Positions 1-7,734 are shown, counted from the stretch's first letter. The stretch: DNA of 19,797 nucleotides from an uncultured Candidatus Melainabacteria bacterium (GCA_934757255.1 CAKVLL010000031.1:1-19797), one strand, 5' to 3'. A program made the numbers and translations. Notes: a model not told the origin generated them from the letters alone.

Positions 1-2
1 GC

Positions 3-3000
3 TTAGCTTTTCGCAGATACCAAGCGGCAAGATTAGCCGGCCAAGCGGTTCCAAAGCCTGTAAACAATTTGTTGGGTGCAAAAATTAAGACCGTTGAAAA
101 AGACGGCAAAACTTTGTATGAAGTAGTTCAAGAAAACGGCAAAACTTTAAAATTTGATATGGATAAAGGTGGCAATGTATCTCAATTTTCATCTCCCGAA
201 CGCGCTATCGCAGCTTATCAGGCGATGTGCGTGAAGGTTGTGAACGAATTTAAAACAGAAGTTGAAAACGCCGATAACACCCCTCACCCAAACACACAAG
301 AGGCGAGCGAACAAGACGGCGTGCGTGTTAATTCTAAAACTAAAAAAAATAATTTTATGAATAAATTAAAAAGAGTTATAATTGGTAATAATGGTAAACA
401 TAGTGATTTTCAGAAAAAGATGCGCATAATAGGTTTTGCAAAATACCATAATTTTGCTAAATTAATCAAAGCAGAGTTACAAGCTAAAAAACAAGTTGAA
501 GAATATTTGAAAAATAATTTCCCTGACCTAGCGACTCGAGATAACATTATTATTCTTAAAGATGCTTGGCTGAAGAGTCCTGAATTTACTCAAAAAGCAT
601 TAAATAATCCTAGAAAATTTGATGCATTGGAAGTTTTTTCAGTTGTTGAAGCATACCAATTAGAACCAAATTTAACAGAGAAATATCTAAATATTAAGTC
701 AGAAAATGGAGCATACAGATTATATCCTGGTGACGTAAAAAATGTTGTTAAAGCTCATTTAACTGATGCTGTTAAAACAGAGGAATTGCTTAATACTAAA
801 CTGGAAAACGGTCAATACAAATATGATGGTATAGAAGTATTATCACTTGTCGAAGCTTATAAAATGAATACAAAAGCAACAGACATGCTTTTGAATTTAA
901 AAAATGAGAAAGGTGAACCTAGATTTAAAGTAGGTTCTATTAAATCTTTAGTTGAAGCATACAATAAAAATCCTGAACTTGTAGAAGATTTATTGACTCA
1001 AGAATATTGTAAAGGAATGATTCGTCACAAAGCACAGAATATAGTAGATGCTGTTAAAGCTTATGAGATTGATTCGAAACGCTTCAAAGAAATTTTAGAT
1101 GAAAAAGGACAACCACCATACGATTATGCTTATATGTATGATGGTAGTGATGCCCTAAATTTCATTGAAGCAGAACAAATTGATTTAAAAGTTGCAACAA
1201 GGTTAGAGGCACAATATCGAGAAGGAGGTTTGCCTCGATTCTCACCTGCTATGATTCGTTCACTAACAGAAGTATACAATGAACATCCTCAAACTTTGGA
1301 TAAAATTTTAAATATAAAAAATATAAATGGAGTCTATAAATTTTTATCAGGAGAATCTATGCCTGACAAAGATTTATTTAATTCAATATTGGAAAAATTT
1401 GAAAAACATCCTGAAATATTAGAAATTGCAGAAAATAATGAAACGATTTTTGGATTTAAATCTCTTTGCACATTGTGTAACAGTTATGAAAAGAATCCTG
1501 AATTTGTTAAAAACTCTTTAAACTTAAAAAATACCAATGGCTCTCCTAGATTTGACATTAGTCAAGTTGATTATTTAACAAAGGCTAATGAAACCAATCC
1601 GACTTTGACAAAAGAGGCATTGGAAGCTAAAACCGCTGATGGAAAAGAATATAGATTTAATGCATACGAAGTTAGAGAACTTACTGAAGCTGACAAAATA
1701 AATCATGAACAGACAAGAGATTTATTAACTCAGAAAAAATCTGATGGCAGTTATTATACAGGTTTTGAAATAAGAGAAATTGTAAGTGCTAGAGAAGCTT
1801 CGCCGGATATTTATGATAGTGTAATAAAAAATGGTTTTTCAGATATTGATGCTGCAAAAATTGTAGATGCATTCAAACAGAGCAAAGACCCAGATTTAGT
1901 AAAATTATTGATGGGATATAAAAATAGTGAAGGAAAAAGTAAATTTGATGGTCAAGATATTATAGGAATAGTTTTAACTATTAATAATGCTCCACATAAT
2001 AAAGCAAAAATATTAGATTACTTAAATAATGATATCTCTATGAATACTATTTATGATTTATTAGATATGGAAAAAATATTATCTAAAGATGAATTTGATA
2101 AACTAAAAAGCAGTTTCAATAATGTTGTTGATTATTGCAAAGCTCATAATATAAAATATGATAATTTATCAATTTATAAGAATAAAAAATTTAAAGTGTC
2201 ACTTGAAGAAAATGGATACAGTTACCTAGTGTTTGATGCAGATGGAAAAATGATACAAGAAGCTATTCTTGACGCAACAAATCCAAACTTCAGTAAAGAA
2301 AGTTTAATTGACCAAAATGGTGACAGAAGTATTCTTGCGAGAATTGAATCAGAGCCATTAGGTTATGAAGATTTTACATTCTACACAGATAATATTAAAA
2401 CAATAAAAGACGCTAATGGGAACTTCTTATACAAAGAATTCTGCTTAAAATCTAAGGATGTTGAAGGCAAATTTGATGTATGGCGTGAAGAAGCTAACGG
2501 TAAAAAATACAAAATCGGTTTGGCTGAAAAAACTCCGGCAGGTGAAATTGTATTAGAAAAAACATTGGTAGCAAATGACGGCACTAAAACAGACTACAAT
2601 TATATGCAATCACCTGACGGTAGCAGACTTGTTTATACAAAAATAATCGAGCCAGATGGTAAAGTTACTGAAAACAGACAGCAGTTTAAAGTGATTGACA
2701 GTAACCATGTCGTTTCTATTGAAAATGGTATGAAATATGAAATTGAATATCAAACTGATAAGATTACCGTAACAAAAGATAATGGTGAAAAAGTAGAACT
2801 CTCAATAGGTTCAAATGAAATTGAAAGCGAAGGTATTATTTCTAAAGATTTATTGCCTATTATTAAAATGTTACCGGGTTCTGCATTATGTGATATTAAA
2901 GAGTTTGGCTTGAAAAAATTATGGCTGAATACAAACAAAGCACAAGAAGGAAATGCTATGTTTGTTCCTAGTGCAGGTACAATTGAAGTATCTAAAGAAA

Positions 3001-3365
3001 ACTCAGTTCCTAAGAATGTGTTTCTTTTATTGCATGAATTAGGACATTATAGAGATTACTTTAAATTTAGAGAAAACAAAGAACTAAATGACATCTTTAA
3101 AGCAGAATTAGAAGCTTTCAAAAATTCGGCAACAATAGTTGAAGCGGCAGCAATTAGTTATTTGATTGATACAGGTATTTTAAAACCAGGAGGTATGGAA
3201 CAAGAATTTATTGCAGAAACAAATGCAATTATGCATAGTTCAAACTATGCACCATTTATTGAAATGCGTGGTCAGTATTTACAAAAATACTTCCCTAAAA
3301 CCTTTGCAAAAGTTGTTGAACTTCTAAAAGAAACAGGTGTTCAAGAATATAAACCTGAAGAATAA
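3..3365 (+). CDS. Giant helical-repeat protein with C-terminal HELGH metallopeptidase-like domain (5'-partial)
   Basis: The frame is open from the first complete codon at base 3, with no stop, so the true start lies outside the window. The internal TTG at 69 has no ribosome site and is unlikely to be the start. 1120 residues are visible (numbered here from base 3). Residues ~1-100 form an N-terminal region with no motif I recognise, followed by a short more GC-rich linker (~bases 262-330). Residues ~200-650 carry about thirteen helical repeats with a loose consensus LVEAYxxNPxLxxxLLNxKNxNGxxRF; the VEAY-like anchors fall at 215, 249, 283, 317, 351, 388, 422, 463, 492, 526, 561, 594 and 621, mostly 34 apart. 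Residues ~720-950 are beta-rich with GK/DG turns. HELGH is at 1011-1015, with a candidate third zinc ligand E1072 in EFIAE, the spacing of gluzincin-type (ATLF-like) peptidases. No membrane segment is obvious in the visible part. An alpha-solenoid binding scaffold carrying a protease is inferred; the substrate is unknown. Confidence 0.85.
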   Translation, partial: LAFRRYQAARLAGQAVPKPVNNLLGAKIKTVEKDGKTLYEVVQENGKTLKFDMDKGGNVSQFSSPERAIAAYQAMCVKVVNEFKTEVENADNTPHPNTQEASEQDGVRVNSKTKKNNFMNKLKRVIIGNNGKHSDFQKKMRIIGFAKYHNFAKLIKAELQAKKQVEEYLKNNFPDLATRDNIIILKDAWLKSPEFTQKALNNPRKFDALEVFSVVEAYQLEPNLTEKYLNIKSENGAYRLYPGDVKNVVKAHLTDAVKTEELLNTKLENGQYKYDGIEVLSLVEAYKMNTKATDMLLNLKNEKGEPRFKVGSIKSLVEAYNKNPELVEDLLTQEYCKGMIRHKAQNIVDAVKAYEIDSKRFKEILDEKGQPPYDYAYMYDGSDALNFIEAEQIDLKVATRLEAQYREGGLPRFSPAMIRSLTEVYNEHPQTLDKILNIKNINGVYKFLSGESMPDKDLFNSILEKFEKHPEILEIAENNETIFGFKSLCTLCNSYEKNPEFVKNSLNLKNTNGSPRFDISQVDYLTKANETNPTLTKEALEAKTADGKEYRFNAYEVRELTEADKINHEQTRDLLTQKKSDGSYYTGFEIREIVSAREASPDIYDSVIKNGFSDIDAAKIVDAFKQSKDPDLVKLLMGYKNSEGKSKFDGQDIIGIVLTINNAPHNKAKILDYLNNDISMNTIYDLLDMEKILSKDEFDKLKSSFNNVVDYCKAHNIKYDNLSIYKNKKFKVSLEENGYSYLVFDADGKMIQEAILDATNPNFSKESLIDQNGDRSILARIESEPLGYEDFTFYTDNIKTIKDANGNFLYKEFCLKSKDVEGKFDVWREEANGKKYKIGLAEKTPAGEIVLEKTLVANDGTKTDYNYMQSPDGSRLVYTKIIEPDGKVTENRQQFKVIDSNHVVSIENGMKYEIEYQTDKITVTKDNGEKVELSIGSNEIESEGIISKDLLPIIKMLPGSALCDIKEFGLKKLWLNTNKAQEGNAMFVPSAGTIEVSKENSVPKNVFLLLHELGHYRDYFKFRENKELNDIFKAELEAFKNSATIVEAAAISYLIDTGILKPGGMEQEFIAETNAIMHSSNYAPFIEMRGQYLQKYFPKTFAKVVELLKETGVQEYKPEE

Positions 3366-3370
3366 CAGTC

Positions 3371-3919
3371 TTATTTTAAATATAGAGTAGCATCTTTAAA
3401 GAAATTATCTTTGCCAAAAAATTCTTCTCTGACTTCAGGAGCGGCATTCGGATTGAATTCGCCCATATTATTTAAAAATTTATTTATAATAGGATTTTTC
3501 TGTATTTTTTCGCCATCTACTGCTAAAGATTCTTGTATTATTTGTCGAGTTGGTTTTTCTTCATCAATAGATTTTTTGATAGTTGATTTAATCCAATCAG
3601 TCCAACCAATTTCGTGTTTAGCTTCTGTTGTAAATTTAGCAAATTTATTAACGATTAAATCTTCAGGCAATCGTTCTAAATTGCTAGATATATTCTTGCT
3701 TAACTCACAGAAAATATATCTGAGTTTAAATGGAACGCCTGCAATCAAGTGAACAATACCATCTTGTTTTTTATTAACAATCAATTCCAGTTCGTTTCCT
3801 TGTGTTTTTTCTTCAAACTTTTTTGCAATATTTTGCAATTTTTTAGAATGTGAATTCATTCCTTCATTAAAAACAAGCTTAGCTTGAAAATTTGTACTAT
3901 TACAGTTTTGAATATTCAT
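3371..3919 (-). CDS. Unknown 182-residue protein
   Basis: I do not recognise this family. The ATG at 3919 is chosen because AGGAG lies at 3933-3929, 9 nt upstream; an in-frame TTG at 3928 would abut the ribosome site. A -10-like TATAAT is at 3955-3950. The protein is charged, mostly helical by appearance, with no signal peptide or membrane segment. It opens with MNIQNCNSTNFQAKLVF, an N-terminal style (a few polar residues and then an NFxAK-like motif) that I associate with uncharacterised Gastranaerophilales proteins, though I cannot verify this here. It faces the repeat protein tail to tail with only 5 nt between stop codons and no terminator hairpin between them, so the two mRNAs probably overlap at their 3' ends. 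Confidence 0.75.
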   Translation of the reverse strand: MNIQNCNSTNFQAKLVFNEGMNSHSKKLQNIAKKFEEKTQGNELELIVNKKQDGIVHLIAGVPFKLRYIFCELSKNISSNLERLPEDLIVNKFAKFTTEAKHEIGWTDWIKSTIKKSIDEEKPTRQIIQESLAVDGEKIQKNPIINKFLNNMGEFNPNAAPEVREEFFGKDNFFKDATLYLK

Positions 3920-4011
3920 AATACACAACTCCTATATAAACCATCTGCAATTATAATAATATAAAATAACTAAAATTAATAAATTTATGTAAAGAATTGT
4001 AACAATATAAT

Positions 4012-4213
4012 GTGTATGGCGCAATTCTTGAATGGAAATATACTTTATATATATGTAAGTCGAAAATAAGAAAAACGACAAACATTAAATAACGCGAGAT
4101 ATTAAAAAGAACACATAACACAAACCTTTCATACAACCTACACACTAACCTTCTACACATGAGGAATTATTAAAAAAGATTCCAAACCTTTCTTTTTCAG
4201 AAAGGTTTTTTTT
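4012..4213 (+). ncRNA. Candidate small RNA ending at an orphan terminator
   Basis: A perfect -10 TATAAT (4006-4011) with a weak TTTATG at 3984-3989 (16-nt spacer) could start a transcript near 4018. A textbook terminator closes at 4213. No plus-strand gene with a ribosome site lies between, and the previous plus-strand gene ends 800 bases earlier. The stretch is strongly AT-rich and matches no RNA class I know: no tmRNA T-arm, no SRP GNRA tetraloop region, no obvious 6S bubble. The alternative is that the hairpin simply stops read-through from the repeat protein. Confidence 0.3.
4184..4213 (+). terminator. Rho-independent terminator
   Basis: Perfect 10-bp stem AAACCTTTCT (4184-4193) with AGAAAGGTTT (4199-4208), a 5-nt loop, and a run of T through 4213. 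It lies just upstream of the promoter of the next operon and so insulates it. Confidence 0.85.
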
Positions 4214-4231
4214 TGTATTTATTTTTTATCA

Positions 4232-4260
4232 TTGAGTATATTATATATTTGTGCTATTAT
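4232..4260 (+). promoter_or_regulatory. Promoter of the nfnA-like/purA run
   Basis: TTGAGT (4232-4237), 17-nt spacer, TATTAT (4255-4260) preceded by TG at 4252-4253. Transcription would start near 4267, giving a short leader of about 20 nt that contains the ribosome site AGAGGG. It sits just after the terminator ending at 4213. Confidence 0.6.
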
Positions 4261-4285
4261 AATTCCAGAAAGAGGGTTTAAAGGT

Positions 4286-5122
4286 ATGGGTTATAAAATT
4301 TTATCAAAGAGAGAACTTTGTCCTAACCAATTTGAGATTACTGTCGATGCCCCTTATGTAGTTAGAAATGCAAAGGCTGGTCAGTTTATAATATTTAGAG
4401 CTGAAGAAAATGGAGAGCGCGTACCTCTTACCATTGCGGATGTTAATAAAGAAACCGGAGCTTTGACTCTTGTATTCATGGCAGTTGGCTATTCGACAAA
4501 AAAATTATCAACTCTTGAAGTTGGTGATGAACTTGTAGATATTGTAGGCCCTCTTGGTCAACCTACTCACATAAAAAAATACGGCACAGTGGTTTGTCTT
4601 GCGGGTGGTTATGGTGCGGCACCTTGTTATTTGATTGCTAAAGCATTTAAAGAAGCTGGCAATAAAGTTTATATGATTATGGGTGCAAGAAATAAAGACT
4701 TGATTTTTTGGCAAGATAAAATGAAGAATGCTTGCTCTGAATTATTTATTACAACCGATGATGGAACATTAGGTGAAAAAGGGTTTGTAACACAAGTTCT
4801 GGAACGTATAATTGGTCAAGAAAAAGTTGATTATGCAATTGCCGTTGGCCCAATGCCAATGATGCGTGCTGTTGCAAACTTAACACGCGATAAAGGTATT
4901 TATACAGAAGCAAGCATGAATCCGATTATGGTTGATGGTACAGGTATGTGCGGTGCTTGTAGGGTAACTGTTGGTGGAGAAACCAAGTTTGCTTGTGTTG
5001 ACGGACCTGATTTTGATGCTCACAAAATTGATTTTGATGAAGTTATCAATAGAACCAAGATTTATAAAGATCAAGAACGCAAGCGTTCAGAAAATTGTAA
5101 TTTGTTAAAAATGGCAAAGTAA
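4286..5122 (+). CDS. nfnA: NfnA-like ferredoxin-NADP oxidoreductase alpha subunit (sulfide dehydrogenase / PyrK-type flavoprotein)
   Basis: 278 residues from the ATG at 4286, chosen because AGAGGG lies 9 nt upstream; an upstream in-frame TTG at 4232 is part of the promoter. Members bind FAD and NAD(H) and one [2Fe-2S] cluster, and in the NfnAB complex bifurcate electrons between NADPH, NADH and ferredoxin in the cytoplasm. The sequence shows an N-terminal FAD-binding beta-barrel with RVPLTIAD, a nucleotide-binding segment beginning CLAGGYGAAPCYLIAKAF, and a C-terminal MCGACRVTVGG...ACVDGP motif with C222, C225 and C237. Three cysteines fit the Asp plus three Cys ligation known for NfnA. The partner NfnB (GltA-like) normally follows directly but is absent here; the next genes are a small Cys protein and purA. 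A role as an electron-transfer subunit for another dehydrogenase is possible. Confidence 0.85.
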   Translation: MGYKILSKRELCPNQFEITVDAPYVVRNAKAGQFIIFRAEENGERVPLTIADVNKETGALTLVFMAVGYSTKKLSTLEVGDELVDIVGPLGQPTHIKKYGTVVCLAGGYGAAPCYLIAKAFKEAGNKVYMIMGARNKDLIFWQDKMKNACSELFITTDDGTLGEKGFVTQVLERIIGQEKVDYAIAVGPMPMMRAVANLTRDKGIYTEASMNPIMVDGTGMCGACRVTVGGETKFACVDGPDFDAHKIDFDEVINRTKIYKDQERKRSENCNLLKMAK

Positions 5123-5136
5123 TATAGGAGAAGGAA

Positions 5137-5346
5137 ATGGCACCTCGTGATCAAGAAAAAGCAATACCTTTGTGTCCTTTAATGAGTGTTGGCTCTCAAG
5201 TTGAAATTGTTTGTATGCAAGAAAATTGTGCATGGTATTTAAAAAATTATAAAATTTGTTCTGTTTATATGATGGCGCATAATTCTATGCTTGATGTTCA
5301 GGCCAAACAAGCGAAAGCCAGACAAGCTCAACAAAATAAAGATTAA
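5137..5346 (+). CDS. Small four-cysteine protein, probable metal-binding
   Basis: 69 residues, start ATG at 5137 with a strong purine-rich ribosome site (AGGAGAAGGAA) directly before it, and 14 nt after the stop of the nfnA-like gene, so it is probably cotranscribed. The pattern is CPLMS (C13), C26, NCAWY (C31), CSVYMMA (C41), then a basic Gln/Ala/Lys-rich helical tail. Short proteins with the same CPLMS...C....CAWY...C layout recur next to redox genes in anaerobes as far as I recall; zinc or iron-sulfur binding is inferred from the four cysteines only. No membrane segment. Confidence 0.8.
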   Translation: MAPRDQEKAIPLCPLMSVGSQVEIVCMQENCAWYLKNYKICSVYMMAHNSMLDVQAKQAKARQAQQNKD

Positions 5347-5379
5347 TAAACCATTATATATAAATAGTGGGATTTAGTA

Positions 5380-5406
5380 AAAAGTGGCAAGAATCACTTT
5401 TGTTTT
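5380..5406 (+). terminator. Weak hairpin between the small Cys gene and purA
   Basis: Stem AAAAGTG (5380-5386) with CACTTTT (5395-5401), 8-nt loop, then GTTTT. The stem is AT-rich and the T tract is interrupted, so partial attenuation rather than full termination is likely. Confidence 0.35.
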
Positions 5407-5432
5407 ATATTGTTTAATGCTGGAGAATGAAC

Positions 5433-6707
5433 ATGAATAATACTGTTGTAATTGGCGCACAATGGGGCGATGAAGGTAAAGCTAAAATTACAGATTTGCT
5501 TGCTCAAAAAGCTGATTTAATCATCCGTTATCAAGGTGGTTGTAATGCGGGTCATACAGTTGTTACCAATGGAAAGACTTACAAATTTCACTTAATTCCA
5601 TCAGGTATTCTATATGATAAAACAGTTTGTTTTATTGGTGCCGGAACTGTCATTCATCCTGAATCCTTCAAAAAAGAAATGGAAGAATTGAAAGCTGAAG
5701 GTGTTAATTTTAAAAACCTTAAAATATCTCCGCTAGCATCAATTACAATGCCTTATCATATTGAAATTGACGGTTATTGCGAATCAACAGCCGGTAAGGG
5801 CAAAATCGGTACAACAAAAAAAGGTATCGGACCAACTTATACAGATAAAATGGCTAGAATTGGCTTGAAAATTCAAGACTTGTATTCTTATGAGGCCTTA
5901 AGTGAAAAATTAGACATGATTCTTCCAATCAAAAATAAAATGCTTAAAAATGTTTACGGTTTGGAAGAATACACAAAAGATTGCATTATGTCTTTGTGCG
6001 AAACTTACGCAGAGTTATTCAGACCGTTTGTTGCTTTTGATTGGCAAGATATGCTTAACAGATATAAGGACAAAACCGTTCTTTTTGAAGGTGCTCAAGG
6101 TGTTATGCTTGATATTGATTATGGTACTTATCCGTTTGTAACAAGTTCAAACCCTATTGGTGGTGGTGCAGCAACAGGAAGCGGTTATGGTCCTTCTATG
6201 ATTGATGAAGTTGTAGGTGTTTCAAAAGCTTATGTTACAAGGGTTGGCGAAGGGCCTTTTGTAAGTGAGCTTACGGATGAAACAGGTAAGAAAATTCAAG
6301 ATATAGGACACGAATTCGGAGTCACAACCGGACGTCCAAGGAGATGTGGTTGGTTTGATTCAGTAATTATGAAATATGCGGTGCTTGTTGGAGGAATAAC
6401 AAAAGTTGCATTAACTAAGATTGATGTATTTGATACTTTTGATGAAATCAAAATCTGTACAGCTTATAAAGATTGTAGAAACGATAAGGTTTATACTTCA
6501 TATCCGACGGATGTGTTTATTCATAAATATTTAGAACCGATTTATGAAACTATGCCGGGTTGGAAAACTTCTTTAAGTGATATTAGAAAATATGAAGACT
6601 TGCCTGAAAATGCAAAAAATTATATTGCAAAAGTTGAAGATTTAATTGGCGCACCTATTGGAATAATTAGTGTTGGGCCTGATAGAGAACAAACTATTTT
6701 TGTTTAA
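5433..6707 (+). CDS. purA: Adenylosuccinate synthetase
   Basis: Catalyses GTP-dependent condensation of IMP with aspartate, the first committed step to AMP, in the cytoplasm. 424 residues, full family length. The ATG at 5433 is chosen because TGGAG lies 7 nt upstream; the in-frame ATG at 5427 would touch it. Visible motifs: QWGDEGKAK with catalytic D13 and K16, NAGHTVV with H41 (both at E. coli numbering), GTTKKGIGPTYTDK, FEGAQGVMLDIDYGTYPFVT, and TGRPRRCGWFD for IMP/Asp binding. The glycine that usually follows GDEGK is alanine here, a mild departure. It follows the small Cys gene with an 80-nt gap containing a weak hairpin, so it may be cotranscribed in part. Confidence 0.97.
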   Translation: MNNTVVIGAQWGDEGKAKITDLLAQKADLIIRYQGGCNAGHTVVTNGKTYKFHLIPSGILYDKTVCFIGAGTVIHPESFKKEMEELKAEGVNFKNLKISPLASITMPYHIEIDGYCESTAGKGKIGTTKKGIGPTYTDKMARIGLKIQDLYSYEALSEKLDMILPIKNKMLKNVYGLEEYTKDCIMSLCETYAELFRPFVAFDWQDMLNRYKDKTVLFEGAQGVMLDIDYGTYPFVTSSNPIGGGAATGSGYGPSMIDEVVGVSKAYVTRVGEGPFVSELTDETGKKIQDIGHEFGVTTGRPRRCGWFDSVIMKYAVLVGGITKVALTKIDVFDTFDEIKICTAYKDCRNDKVYTSYPTDVFIHKYLEPIYETMPGWKTSLSDIRKYEDLPENAKNYIAKVEDLIGAPIGIISVGPDREQTIFV

Positions 6708-6775
6708 TTTGTATTTTTGAAGTTTGTTGTCGTTTCTATGTCTAAAAATGTAATGTAAAGAAAAAGAAAAACTTC

Positions 6776-6803
6776 TTGACATAGTTAGATATCTAACTAT
6801 AAT
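6776..6803 (+). promoter_or_regulatory. Near-consensus sigma-70 promoter of marR
   Basis: TTGACA (6776-6781), 16-nt spacer, TATAAT (6798-6803). The predicted start point, about 7 nt downstream, coincides with the marR ATG at 6811. Confidence 0.85.
6781..6800 (+). promoter_or_regulatory. MarR operator 1 (20-bp perfect palindrome)
   Basis: ATAGTTAGATATCTAACTAT is a perfect palindrome filling the spacer between -35 and -10. A repressor bound here would block polymerase, giving autoregulation. The core GTTAGATATCTAAC recurs at 7237-7250. Confidence 0.85.
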
Positions 6804-6810
6804 AAATTAT

Positions 6811-7215
6811 ATGAGTGCAATTTTATCTTTAATATCAAAAATTCATGAAAAAGGAAACCATTTTATTATTGAAGAATTAAAAAATAACGGTGCAGAAGGT
6901 CTTGTACCAAGCCATGGTGATATTCTTGTATGTCTTTATAAAAACGGTAAAATGACGATGAAAGATATTGCAAATTGCATTCATAGAACAAAACCAACGG
7001 TTACAGTCTTGGTTGATAAACTTGAGAAACTAGGATATTTAAAAAGAGAAGCTTCTGAAGAAGATAGTCGCTTTACAAATATAGTTTTAACGCAAAAAGG
7101 CGAAGACTTTAAAGCAACTTTTGAAAAAATTTCAAACGATTTAAATAAAATGTTAAACAAAAATTTATCAAATAAAGAGGTTGAAATTTTAGAAGAACTT
7201 TTGCAAAAAATGTAA
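6811..7215 (+). CDS. MarR-family transcriptional regulator
   Basis: 134 residues, typical MarR size. Winged helix with MTMKDIANCIHRTKPTVTVLVDKLEKLGYLKREASEEDSR (helix-turn-helix and wing, ~48-88), flanked by dimerisation helices at both ends. There is no Shine-Dalgarno before the ATG: the sequence from the -10 box to the ATG is AAATTAT only, so the mRNA is predicted to be leaderless. The palindrome in its promoter implies autorepression, and the same palindrome precedes the cupin gene, so the pair forms a small regulon. The ligand is unknown. Confidence 0.93.
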   Translation: MSAILSLISKIHEKGNHFIIEELKNNGAEGLVPSHGDILVCLYKNGKMTMKDIANCIHRTKPTVTVLVDKLEKLGYLKREASEEDSRFTNIVLTQKGEDFKATFEKISNDLNKMLNKNLSNKEVEILEELLQKM

Positions 7216-7236
7216 GAAAAAATTTTTACAGTAATA

Positions 7237-7250
7237 GTTAGATATCTAAC
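7237..7250 (+). promoter_or_regulatory. MarR operator 2
   Basis: GTTAGATATCTAAC, a perfect 14-bp palindrome identical to the core of operator 1, ends 2 nt before the ribosome site of the cupin gene. A TTTACA lies at 7225-7230 but no good -10 box is visible, so it may act as a road-block on read-through from marR or on a weak local promoter. Confidence 0.8.
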
Positions 7251-7266
7251 GAAAGGAGAAAACATT

Positions 7267-7641
7267 ATGACAAACTTTAAAAAAGAAGAAATCGGAAAAA
7301 TCAGCGAAGTAGGCAAAAATTATGAAAACGGCAAAGCGTTTTTACATGATTTGTTGGGATTAACAAGTTGTGAAATTTCAGTTAGCGCAATGCCTGCCGG
7401 AGTAAAATTGCCATTCAATCACAAACACAAACAGAATGAAGAAGTTTATATTTTCTTAAAAGGCGAAGGTTCAATGACTTTAGATAATGAAGTTGTTGAA
7501 GTTAAAGAAGGAACTTGTATTAAAGTTCTCCCAAATGCCGTAAGAACAATGGAGGCAAAAACAGATTTGGAATATATTTGTGTTCAAGCAAAATCAAACA
7601 GTTTAGAACAATTTGGACTTGGCGATGCTGAATTGTGCTAA
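7267..7641 (+). CDS. Single-domain cupin protein
   Basis: 124 residues; AAAGGAG 8 nt before the ATG. A Cupin_2-type beta-barrel: motif 1 contains FNHKHKQNEEVYIFLKGEG (two His and a Glu as candidate metal ligands), and motif 2 is around TCIKVLPNAVRTMEA, where the usual His is replaced. Such stand-alone cupins are isomerases, dioxygenases or ligand sensors, and sequence alone does not decide. It is the only target gene seen for the adjacent MarR regulator, sharing its operator sequence, so its substrate may be related to the regulator's inducer. Confidence 0.88.
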   Translation: MTNFKKEEIGKISEVGKNYENGKAFLHDLLGLTSCEISVSAMPAGVKLPFNHKHKQNEEVYIFLKGEGSMTLDNEVVEVKEGTCIKVLPNAVRTMEAKTDLEYICVQAKSNSLEQFGLGDAELC

Positions 7642-7646
7642 AATTG

Positions 7647-7670
7647 AAAGGGGCAATCTTGCCCCTTTTT
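7647..7670 (+). terminator. Terminator of the marR-cupin unit
   Basis: Stem AAAGGGGC (7647-7654) with GCCCCTTT (7661-7668), a 6-nt loop AATCTT, and T5. It begins 5 nt after the cupin stop. Confidence 0.88.
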
Positions 7671-7687
7671 AATTAAAAAATTTTCGC

Positions 7688-7719
7688 TTTATGTGTCAGA
7701 CATTCTCAATTTATGTGTC
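7688..7719. repeat. Direct repeat TTTATGTGTC x2
   Basis: TTTATGTGTC at 7688-7697 and again at 7710-7719, 22 bp apart, in the spacer between two convergent units. Repeated motifs of this style occur in the ends of IS21-type elements, but no transposase is nearby, so this is at most a relic. Confidence 0.4.
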
Positions 7720-7734
7720 TAGTTATAAAAATAA

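Noticed and set aside
69..71. TTG at 69 as the true start of the large repeat protein
   Set aside because: The frame is open to the window edge with sensible coding sequence (RRYQAARLAGQAVPKPVNN) before it, and no ribosome site precedes the TTG.
180..2200. CRISPR-like or DNA-level repeat in the repeat-protein gene
   Set aside because: The 34-residue periodicity is at protein level; the DNA copies are divergent, as expected for an old solenoid.
3411..3752. Plus-strand 113-codon frame inside the 3371-3919 gene
   Set aside because: It lies antisense to a gene with a good ribosome site and has none of its own.
3951..4160. Minus-strand 69-codon open frame
   Set aside because: It starts in AT-rich spacer without a ribosome site, has a low-complexity Phe/Tyr/Leu composition, and overlaps the proposed small-RNA/terminator region.
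4140..4285. pyr-type attenuator or riboswitch controlling the nfnA-like gene
   Set aside because: A full promoter (4232-4260) lies after the terminator, so the hairpin is not in this operon's leader, and no PyrR-binding motif is visible.
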